A stretch of 21,772 bases of DNA from Candidatus Helarchaeota archaeon (GTDB lineage Archaea; Asgardarchaeota; Lokiarchaeia; Helarchaeales; HEL-GB-A): NCBI GenBank assembly GCA_013375405.1, contig JABXJU010000058.1, positions 1 through 21,772 on the forward strand. The letters are read 5' to 3'. The first letter of the stretch is position 1; every line of letters begins with the position of its first letter. This document shows positions 7,875 to 14,172 of the stretch, in pieces. A program made the position numbers and the translations under genes. The notes beneath the pieces are model-generated. The model was not told where the DNA came from, did not search any database, and was given only the letters and a program-made list of their open reading frames with translations.

Positions 7875-7902
7875 AACTTCGATTTTATATCGAAGCTAGA
7901 AT
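7875..7902 (+). other. Putative D-loop tRNA intron
   Basis: An insertion of about 28 bases between tRNA positions 16 and 18. It contains a perfect 7-bp hairpin (CTTCGAT 7877-7883, loop of 5, ATCGAAG 7889-7895). The exon CTAG (7870-7873) can pair with intron CTAG (7896-7899), leaving three-base bulges CAA and AAT on either side. This is the bulge-helix-bulge layout cut by the archaeal splicing endonuclease, although the outer helix is weak. Boundaries are uncertain by about two bases. Confidence 0.65.
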
Positions 7903-7944
7903 GGCTATGATTCTCGCCCGGGGCGCGAGAGCTCGTGGGTTCGA

Positions 7945-7975
7945 AAATCCCGCGTGTGAGCACGTGGGTTCGATA
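7945..7975 (+). other. Putative T-loop tRNA intron (near position 59/60)
   Basis: Removing 31 bases here restores a normal 7-base T-loop. The insertion folds as an 8-bp stem (CCCGCGTG 7949-7956 with CACGTGGG 7961-7968, one G-T pair) closed by TGAG. Exon TCGA (7941-7944) can pair with intron TCGA (7970-7973), with AAA and TAC bulges plus T-T mismatches on both sides, so the bulge-helix-bulge is relaxed rather than canonical. The intron also repeats the GTGGGTTCGA of the T-arm, so an internal duplication may have produced it. Confidence 0.6.
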
Positions 7976-8029
7976 CTCCCATCTGCCCATAATATGACCC
8001 ATTCATTCAAAGCTCCCCCCTCAAGCAAT

Positions 8030-8097
8030 CTTATAAGTTTTTATACAATGTTAACCATAAGAATTTTTAGACCGCTGAACCAAGGGAACGATCCCTT
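8030..8097 (+). promoter_or_regulatory. TATA-like element and palindrome before the GC-rich membrane gene
   Basis: A TATA-like stretch (TTATAAGTTTTTATAC, about 8031-8046) is followed at 8082-8097 by a perfect palindrome AAGGGA-ACGA-TCCCTT and four A residues, about 42 bases before the ATG at 8140. The placement downstream of TATA would suit an operator or a hairpin in the 5' leader. The motif AAGGGARCGATCCC recurs directly after the gene. Confidence 0.4.
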
Positions 8098-8139
8098 AAA
8101 AGTCAGTTTCGAAATGTGTATAAAAATGAGGGTGAAGGG

Positions 8140-9399
8140 ATGATAAAAGGCACGGCAACAAAAAAGGAAGGCGGCGCGAAAGGAATGGCAGTAGCGGGAT
8201 TGGTTGTCAGCAGCGTTTCTGCATTCATCGCGATGATTATTTTAATAATCCGGGTAAACAATTTAAGAAGGGGTGTAGTAAGCTATGGTTGGTTTCCACC
8301 TACATTTGGACCTGGGGTTGGTATGTTGATTTGCATTGGAGTTACCGGTGTTGGTGTTGGATTGATTCTTGGAGGAGGCTTTAAGTTTGGAGCCATCCTT
8401 CCGGTAAGTGCCATTTTTGTAGCCGTGGTGGGATTTATATTTACGTACTATGCTACTCCTACTCCTACTACTACTCCTGGACTGGTCCTAGCGCTGAGCT
8501 TTGCCCTGGGCGTCGGGGTGGAAGCGGTTGCAGTCCTCACATTACTAAGATATTCTAGGTGGGAAGGACTGACACCCCAATTAAGAATGGAATCGGCCCG
8601 GAAAGCCCTGGCGAAAGGACGGCACCGCAAAGCAGGATGGCATTTTCGCAAGGCAGCTCAATTGTACGAAGGACTGGGCGAGCTGGAAGCCGCCGAAACC
8701 ACTTATAGAAAGGCGGCCGAAAGCTATCATGCCAGTGAAAATTACGTGGCAATCTGTTACTTCTTAAAAACTATTGTCACGCGCGCAAAGATCGATCCAA
8801 GGACGAAGATCGAGTTGTTAAAGGAGTCGGAGAACCAATTGTTGCAAGCTGGCAAGCGCAAGAAAGCGGCGGACTTGGTCAGGAAGCTGCGGTCGATCCT
8901 TGAAAAAGAGCCGCTGCAGGACGTGGAGAACGACGAACTCCGTCGCATGTTAACAAAACTATTTATAAAATTCAGCATATCGCGAATCTCCGAGAAGGTT
9001 CTCATTGCCGCCCTGATCGGTGATGCCTCCTTTCGCGCGGCATTCCTGCGTGATTTCGGGGGGGACGCGGTGCCCACGAGAGCCGCCGCGAAACAAGCGA
9101 TTGAACGGGCGAAGGAGCTCGCGTTTGCGGACGCTGACCTTCCCACACAAGGGCGTTCCGAACTCCGTCGCGTGTTTATGAAACTCTGGCTGAAGTTCAG
9201 CATATCACGAACCTCCGAGGAGGTTCTCACTGCCGCCCTGATCGGCGATGCCGCCTTCCGCGCGGCATTCCTGCGCGACTTCGGGGGGGACGCGGTGCCC
9301 GCGAGGGCGGCCGTGAAACAAGCGATTGAACGGGCGAAGGAGCTCGCCAAAAAAAAGTTAGTAAAAATCAAACATCATAAAGAATTGAGTGATGGATAG
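8140..9399 (+). CDS. Membrane-anchored TPR protein with tandem 63-residue domains
   Basis: A 419-residue protein, unrecognised as a whole. Four hydrophobic segments (about residues 16-38, 56-80, 84-104, 113-137) anchor it in the membrane. Residues about 145-260 are TPR-like helices (KAGWHFRKAAQLYEGLGELE, AAETTYRKAAESYHASENY). Two copies of a helical domain follow at residues 266-328 and 341-403, identical at 52 of 63 positions, with the core AAFLRDFGGDAVP and the end KQAIERAKELA. The near-identical DNA shows a recent duplication. I chose the ATG at 8140 because GAGGGTGAAGGG lies just upstream; a GTG at 8116 is also open. Base composition is much richer in G+C than the neighbours, which suggests transfer. 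It could be a helical protein-interaction module on a membrane scaffold; the function is unknown. Confidence 0.75.
   Translation: MIKGTATKKEGGAKGMAVAGLVVSSVSAFIAMIILIIRVNNLRRGVVSYGWFPPTFGPGVGMLICIGVTGVGVGLILGGGFKFGAILPVSAIFVAVVGFIFTYYATPTPTTTPGLVLALSFALGVGVEAVAVLTLLRYSRWEGLTPQLRMESARKALAKGRHRKAGWHFRKAAQLYEGLGELEAAETTYRKAAESYHASENYVAICYFLKTIVTRAKIDPRTKIELLKESENQLLQAGKRKKAADLVRKLRSILEKEPLQDVENDELRRMLTKLFIKFSISRISEKVLIAALIGDASFRAAFLRDFGGDAVPTRAAAKQAIERAKELAFADADLPTQGRSELRRVFMKLWLKFSISRTSEEVLTAALIGDAAFRAAFLRDFGGDAVPARAAVKQAIERAKELAKKKLVKIKHHKELSDG
8935..9348 (+). repeat. Tandem coding repeat of 189 bases (8935-9123 and 9160-9348)
   Basis: Two in-frame copies of 189 bases start 225 bases apart and are separated by a 36-base linker. 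Long stretches match exactly at the DNA level, for example GCGGCATTCCTGCG and ACAAGCGATTGAACGGGCGA. Each encodes the 63-residue helical domain of the membrane TPR protein. Confidence 0.9.
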
Positions 9400-9401
9400 A
9401 G

Positions 9402-9655
9402 ACTTTTAAGGGAGCGATCCCCGCGACCTTGATCTACGACCGGACGGAGTTCGCCAAGAAGGCGAGCGGCGCGACCACCTCCGGCTTTGATTTGGCATCC
9501 CCATAGGGGTAGGAATTCCTACCCTCGGAGACCTCTTTATACAACGGAAAGCACGCAGGGCGGCTACCGGGAAGAAACCCCCCACGCAGGAGGAGCCGGT
9601 CCTGATGCCCTTCGTCGATGATACCGAAACTGAACCTGATCCGCAAGACAATTAA
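9402..9655 (+). pseudogene. Frame-shifted C-terminal relic of an unknown gene
   Basis: The G+C-rich region continues past the previous stop with coding-like sequence in two frames. Frame one reads KGAIPATLIYDRTEFAKKAS to GFDLASP and stops at TAG 9504-9506. Frame two reads PIGVGIPTLGDLFIQRKARR, then an acidic tail ending PDPQDN at TAA 9653-9655. One extra base in the run of four C at about 9499-9502 would join them into a single C-terminus of about 80 residues. No start codon with a ribosome site is seen. I do not recognise the family. ORFs on the opposite strand here look like composition artefacts. Confidence 0.45.
9507..9524. repeat. Perfect 18-bp palindrome
   Basis: GGGTAGGAATTCCTACCC is a perfect 9+9 palindrome with no spacer. 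It lies at the apparent frame-shift point of the gene relic. It could be a protein-binding site or chance. Confidence 0.6.
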
Positions 9656-9737
9656 GGACTTGAATCTCTTTCCCTTATGCTATATCACTTTAAGTTATTT
9701 AACTAAAAATTATTTAAAATTATAAAAATTCAGAAAA

Positions 9738-11993
9738 TTATTTAGGAATTGGTGGAATTTGGGTTAAGAATCGGGCGGGGCGATAGAAAGATTCCACGGC
9801 TAAATAGGTACAAACTCCAGTCCAAAAATGCGGAATACTGGTTCGTTGTTGGGCAAGGAGTTCTGGATAGCCTGGCATTTCAATCCACAGGGTGACTTCT
9901 CCATAGCTATCAGTACCTTCAATTGGAATTTTATTTACGATTTCATCAAGTCCTTTCTCAACAAGGGTTCGAAATTGGGGTAATTTCGAGCTAACTACAC
10001 CTAAAATGAAAACTCGCTCCCCCAAATAGTGATAAACACGATTTTTCTTGGCAATCATATTTTGAATATCTTTTACTAGTTCAGTTATGATTAGTTCCGC
10101 CCTTGGATCATCATAACTTTCGAATACAGGAGCAGGGAACAAAGACCACCTGATGCCTCGCCATCCACCCTTATTCAAGATTGATTTATTCTCAATTCTA
10201 CGAAGAATTCCATTCCGCAATGCAGTCGCCGATGTGCTCCAACGCTCGATCTGGTTGGGATCCGCCCCCCATCGTTGTCCTGCATCCATTGCTGCAGCAA
10301 GTCCCGCCAAAACGGAAGCAGCTCCATGGAGGGTAGCTAGGGGTACAAGATTATCGTCTTCAAAACTACGCTTGGTCCAGCCTTTGCGCCGATTTACGTA
10401 AGCTTCAAGCCCGTCCGCTCCCAGTTGGAGGGTTTCTAGATATTTTTCTTGGTATGTTGGGCGATCAGCCTCCGGAACAAACTGTTCATGCCGCCAGAGA
10501 TCCCAGACAATTAAAGCGGTCTCATCAATTTCAAAGGGAATAATTGAGAGCGCCCCTTTTTTACCATTAGTATATAAATTAGAATGCCAATGCCCGCGGG
10601 GAGAATAAAACGGGGATTTCAATCTTAATAACCACGCTAAGCCTACCGAAAGTCGATTATTTCGTTGGGTACGCCGGTAAAAGTCGAGATGCTGTTCCAC
10701 AACCTCAGGAAACCCAGCCAAGTCAAGAGCAAGGTCATAAAATGTTCCATCACGCGGCCAATCGTAACGATACGGGGGTTGGCGAGTTGGGGCAGCGACA
10801 ATGGCTCCACTATCAGGATCACGACCAATAAAAAGATTAGCTATTGAACGCAGAGATACTCGCTTCTCTGAGGGCCTTGCTTGGGGTGGTATATCTACTC
10901 GGTTCATTAAATTTAACCAATATTCGATAGTTTTTCGCTCAATTATCTCCAAACCATGGTCTCGAGCATCTTCCAAGATTTTTATACTTCCTCCCGCCGT
11001 ATCTGCTATTGTTGTTAGAATAACGACCTTTAGATCATCACCTTTAAGATCCCGTCCCAAACCTGCATCAGCTGGACCTATAAATCCCCGATTCCTGTTT
11101 AATTTTCCAGCTTGCGCGTTTTCATATGCCCCAAGAGGTGCGTTTTTACTAATAGATCTACCTCGCCTATCCGCACCGACTTGAAATCCATCTGCTGGAG
11201 TGAGCATGCTCATCGATATAAAAATTCCCCCATCAGGATAGCAATTATCGATTAGTTCAGGGGTTAGTTCTTGGTTTAGTTTAGGAATAAAATGACCTTT
11301 ATCCTTTATATTAGGGAGAAAATAAAGTATCGCAGAGTTTTTTGGGAGATAAATCGTGGCGAAACCACGCTTTTTCGAATCAGGTACGCCATAGTTACGA
11401 TCTAATTTATTAGAGGGGGCAAATGTGCCATAGTAAAAGAATTTTTGTGCAGATTGTGCCTGAATCTGAAACTCTTGTACAAGTAAATCGCTATGCCAGT
11501 CGACCCATTGACGGATTTCGATTTTCACATCATTTCTCTGCAATTGCGTGTTAAGAATAGGACCTGTTTCTGGTACATATCGACGTGAGCTCGTCCAGGT
11601 TTCGTCCCCAAACCAGCTTAAGCTCCCATCTCGAAAATAAATTCCCCCCTTGGCCCCCAATCCAGGATAGGCTTCGTAAGGTCTCCCATATCTTATCCAA
11701 TCCAAGCTCGGTGCCTCCTTCCCCCAACGCATGTCTTTCGGAAACAATGCTGCCAACAAACCTTTGCTCTTTGTAAAATAGCGTAGGTGATCATGATATG
11801 ATTGAGTAGGCCATCGAAAATAGATTAACTCACTCCATGGACTAATTCCAACCGTGAGTCTGCCATTCCCTAATGCCCCAGCCGCATTTGTTGCTCCACC
11901 AAGGCACTCTATTCGAAAACCTAAACGCTTAAACTGTTTATTCATAAAATCTGCATTTTTTTGGTCTGGGCCTTCCTTATTTTTTCCTGTCAT
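9738..11993 (-). CDS. GH15-family glucoamylase-like glycoside hydrolase
   Basis: A protein of about 751 residues. The N-terminal third is a beta-sandwich (NAAGALGNGRLTVGISPWSE, YFRDGSLSWFGDETWTSSRR), as in the super-beta-sandwich domain of prokaryotic GH15 enzymes. The C-terminal half is the alpha/alpha barrel. The substrate-binding signature YRYDWPRDGTFYDLAL lies near residue 412, and late acidic segments such as LWIEMPGYPELL probably supply a catalytic carboxylate; I cannot assign the two catalytic glutamates with certainty. GH15 enzymes release glucose from alpha-glucans or trehalose. There is no signal peptide, so it likely acts in the cytoplasm on glycogen-like reserves. I prefer the ATG at 11993 with AAGGG upstream over the GTG at 12014, which lacks a ribosome site. 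It stands alone, downstream of the aminotransferase gene. Confidence 0.85.
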   Translation of the reverse strand: MTGKNKEGPDQKNADFMNKQFKRLGFRIECLGGATNAAGALGNGRLTVGISPWSELIYFRWPTQSYHDHLRYFTKSKGLLAALFPKDMRWGKEAPSLDWIRYGRPYEAYPGLGAKGGIYFRDGSLSWFGDETWTSSRRYVPETGPILNTQLQRNDVKIEIRQWVDWHSDLLVQEFQIQAQSAQKFFYYGTFAPSNKLDRNYGVPDSKKRGFATIYLPKNSAILYFLPNIKDKGHFIPKLNQELTPELIDNCYPDGGIFISMSMLTPADGFQVGADRRGRSISKNAPLGAYENAQAGKLNRNRGFIGPADAGLGRDLKGDDLKVVILTTIADTAGGSIKILEDARDHGLEIIERKTIEYWLNLMNRVDIPPQARPSEKRVSLRSIANLFIGRDPDSGAIVAAPTRQPPYRYDWPRDGTFYDLALDLAGFPEVVEQHLDFYRRTQRNNRLSVGLAWLLRLKSPFYSPRGHWHSNLYTNGKKGALSIIPFEIDETALIVWDLWRHEQFVPEADRPTYQEKYLETLQLGADGLEAYVNRRKGWTKRSFEDDNLVPLATLHGAASVLAGLAAAMDAGQRWGADPNQIERWSTSATALRNGILRRIENKSILNKGGWRGIRWSLFPAPVFESYDDPRAELIITELVKDIQNMIAKKNRVYHYLGERVFILGVVSSKLPQFRTLVEKGLDEIVNKIPIEGTDSYGEVTLWIEMPGYPELLAQQRTSIPHFWTGVCTYLAVESFYRPARFLTQIPPIPK

Positions 11994-12191
11994 AGAACAA
12001 CCCTTGAAATTCACAAATAGCGTTTATTCAACCAAATTCAATCAAGTTATATTGGATTACTTTTTCATAAATGTTAATCACGGAGTTGAATAAGCATTGA
12101 TTCATAATTTATATATTATCTCTGAGGCTGGTGTTGCAGTTAATTAATTTAAAGCAGTTAATTGAGCTGGAGGAAAAAAAAATAAAAAACC

Positions 12192-13403
12192 TTATCCCTT
12201 CATAAATTCATCAAACTTATCAAATGCTTGCTCTAACATCGGAATTGGGGCGAGATATACCACACGAAAATGCCCAGAGCCATATTTAGCTCCAAATCCA
12301 GATCCATAAACGAAAAGGACCTGTTTTTTCTTTAAAAAATCGATGACAAACTCTTTATCATCCTTCCATCGTGTGCCCAATTCTATTTTAGGAAAAACAT
12401 AAAATGCTCCTTCGGGTACTTTACAATCAATAGCCTCTAGTTCATTTAACCGTTTACATGTATAATCACGACGCTTTCGAAGCCTTGCGATCATCTCAGA
12501 AATATGATCTTGTGGTCCCTTTAGAGCTTCAATTGCAGCCAACTGTGAAGGCCCCGGGGCGCATAATCGAATCCGTGCCATTCGTTTAATATCTTCTTTA
12601 AATTCATCCAAGTAATGCTCTGGATCACAATAATATATATATCCAAGACGCCATCCAGTCATTAAATATGATTTTGAGAACCCATTTAACCCAATAACGG
12701 GCACATCTTTTGCCAAACTTGTCACACTGACGAATTTTTTATCATAAGTAATTTGATCATATATTTCATCTGCAATAATTGGCAACTGATATTCTCCAGC
12801 TAAATCGATTATCTCTAACAGATGCTTTTCGCTATATACTACTCCAACGGGGTTATTTGGAGAAAGAATCAGGATTCCTCGTGTTTTATTGGTCATTTTC
12901 TTCCTGATATCATCAATATCAGGCTGCCAATTGTTTTGTTCATCCATTTTATATTCGATTGGCACTCCTTCAAAAAATTTCGTGTAACTTAACCAGGGTG
13001 GATATGAAGGTCCTGGCAGAAGAAATTCATCTTTCTTCGTTGACCTGATCAAGGTTGATAGTACAAAGAGAATTCCCTCAGAAACACCAGATGTTATTAA
13101 AATATCGTCAGCAGTAATTGGTATTCTATTAACTATTGCTTTTTCTGCTATTGCTTCGCGTAGCTCCGGTAATCCCAAGGAATCTACATATAGATTTTGC
13201 CCCTTATTCACTGCGTTTGACAATGCTTCTTTAATGTGTTTAGGTGTGTCAAAATCATATTTTGGGGGATCTCCAATAGAAAGATATATAACTGATTTTC
13301 CTTTCTTTTCTATTTGTTTCGCAATAGCTACTACATCTCGAATAGCATATTCAATAGATTTAACGCGAGTACTTGAATCGATAACTTTCTTAATTTTCAT
13401 CAT
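12192..13403 (-). CDS. Class I/II PLP aminotransferase (alanine/aspartate type)
   Basis: A 403-residue fold-type I aminotransferase. The Schiff-base lysine is K244 in NGFSKSYLMTGWR. PLP contacts N184 (SPNNPVG), D212 and Y215 (ADEIYD) and R252 are present, as is a substrate-carboxylate arginine in GHFRVVYLAP near the C-terminus. The N-terminal YLSIGDPPKYDFDTP is typical of archaeal alanine/aspartate aminotransferases, which move amino groups between amino acids and 2-oxoglutarate in the cytoplasm. Substrate choice cannot be settled from sequence. Two adjacent ATG codons (13403 and 13400) are possible starts. Its promoter lies in the 190-base divergent gap shared with the ECF transporter gene. 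Confidence 0.88.
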   Translation of the reverse strand: MMKIKKVIDSSTRVKSIEYAIRDVVAIAKQIEKKGKSVIYLSIGDPPKYDFDTPKHIKEALSNAVNKGQNLYVDSLGLPELREAIAEKAIVNRIPITADDILITSGVSEGILFVLSTLIRSTKKDEFLLPGPSYPPWLSYTKFFEGVPIEYKMDEQNNWQPDIDDIRKKMTNKTRGILILSPNNPVGVVYSEKHLLEIIDLAGEYQLPIIADEIYDQITYDKKFVSVTSLAKDVPVIGLNGFSKSYLMTGWRLGYIYYCDPEHYLDEFKEDIKRMARIRLCAPGPSQLAAIEALKGPQDHISEMIARLRKRRDYTCKRLNELEAIDCKVPEGAFYVFPKIELGTRWKDDKEFVIDFLKKKQVLFVYGSGFGAKYGSGHFRVVYLAPIPMLEQAFDKFDEFMKG

Positions 13404-13593
13404 ACTTAGGAAATCCTGTTTTAATTAATTGGAACCTTCAATTTTTGAAAGTAAATTGAAATATTAGTAAAAGAATTCCTTAAAAATTTTCCTTATCTTT
13501 TAACCTTGTTGTTAAGTTGGATTAAAAAAATATACAAGATAAAACTTTAATAATAGTTTACAAGTACAAACCTTAATAGCAAAGGTGTTCAAA

Positions 13594-14172
13594 ATGGGTT
13601 TTCTTCAAGATTATTTACCTCCATCTAGGAAAACAATGATAATTGCAATCACTAGTATAATGACCGCATTAGTATGTGCGGTTACGTTTTCATTTCCTAT
13701 TCTCGTAAATGCACTAACCGGGGGATATTTCAATATTGGTGAAATCGTGATCTATATCGCTGCAATCTTATTTGGCCCATTTATTGGAGGATTTGCAGGT
13801 GGCGTAGGGGCCGCTTTGGCAGACGCAATTGTTGCACCTCAATTTATAATAGGGACACTCCCCATCAAATTTTTGGAAGGATTTATAGTTGGATATATTG
13901 TTTATACCGCTAAATTAAAAAGTTGGTTGAAATATTGGGAGACTTGGAAAGAAAGAGGAATTTTGATTTTAGCAGTTTTAATTGGTGGGATAGTTATGGT
14001 AATAGGGTACTTTTTTTATGAATTGACTTTTTGGGCAATAGGAGATGCAATTGGAGAAATACCAATAAACATAGCTCAGGTGTTAGTAGGTTTAGGGGTC
14101 GCTGTCCCAGCAAGTATTCGGATTCATAGTAGTATATTTCCAGAAGAACGTCTTTCAGAGAAGATCAACTAG
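13594..14172 (+). CDS. ECF transporter S component-like vitamin/cofactor permease
   Basis: A 192-residue integral membrane protein with five or six hydrophobic segments. The core YFNIGEIVIYIAAILFGP followed by FIGGFAGGVGAALAD is the recognisable signature of substrate-binding S components of energy-coupling factor transporters. S components bind a vitamin or its precursor and use shared ATPase and T subunits, which are not in this window. The ligand is not readable from sequence. The ATG at 13594 is preferred because AAGGTG ends 6 bases before it; a GTG at 13585 lies inside that ribosome site. The gene converges with the PLP-like gene and overlaps its 3' end by 18 bases. Confidence 0.8.
   Translation: MGFLQDYLPPSRKTMIIAITSIMTALVCAVTFSFPILVNALTGGYFNIGEIVIYIAAILFGPFIGGFAGGVGAALADAIVAPQFIIGTLPIKFLEGFIVGYIVYTAKLKSWLKYWETWKERGILILAVLIGGIVMVIGYFFYELTFWAIGDAIGEIPINIAQVLVGLGVAVPASIRIHSSIFPEERLSEKIN

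Larger units (their letters stand above)
7859..7989 (+). tRNA. tRNA-Pro (anticodon GGG) with apparent introns in the D-loop and T-loop
   Basis: After removal of two insertions (about 7875-7902 and 7945-7975) a cloverleaf appears. The acceptor strand is 7859-7865, followed by T8 G9, the D-arm GTCTAGC/GGCTATGAT, the anticodon stem CTCGC/GCGAG (7913-7917, 7925-7929), the anticodon GGG (7920-7922), a 5-base variable loop, the T-stem GTGGG (7935-7939)/CCCAT (7978-7982) and 3' acceptor CTGCCC (7983-7988). The body TATGATTCTCGC...GCGAGAG is the familiar tRNA-Pro pattern, close to the eukaryotic type. Oddities: position 33 is C instead of the near-universal T, the first acceptor pair would be G-A (so six pairs), and CCA is not encoded. 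A slightly degenerate or non-functional gene cannot be excluded. Exact splice points are ambiguous by one to three bases. Confidence 0.75.

Noticed and set aside
7901..8143. Plus-strand ORF of 80 codons
   Set aside because: It runs through the tRNA gene and intergenic DNA, and the product has no coding character.
8757..9371. Minus-strand ORF of 204 codons opposite the membrane TPR gene
   Set aside because: It mirrors the G+C-rich plus-strand gene, with alanine/serine/arginine-rich composition. The plus strand has the ribosome site, membrane helices and TPR pattern.
8082..9421. An insertion sequence bounded by terminal inverted repeats
   Set aside because: The enclosed gene is a membrane TPR protein with no transposase motif, and the inverted match is short.
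9406..9651. Minus-strand ORFs of 70-81 codons
   Set aside because: They have low-complexity serine/arginine composition and no ribosome site. The plus strand reads more like a decayed gene.
12015..12191. Short minus-strand ORF of about 25 codons and the repeated word CAGTTAATT
   Set aside because: No ribosome site or recognisable product; the repeat is short and AT-rich.
13500..13520. TTAAC-N-GTTAA inverted repeat in the divergent promoter region
   Set aside because: Five-base arms in AT-rich DNA are expected by chance.
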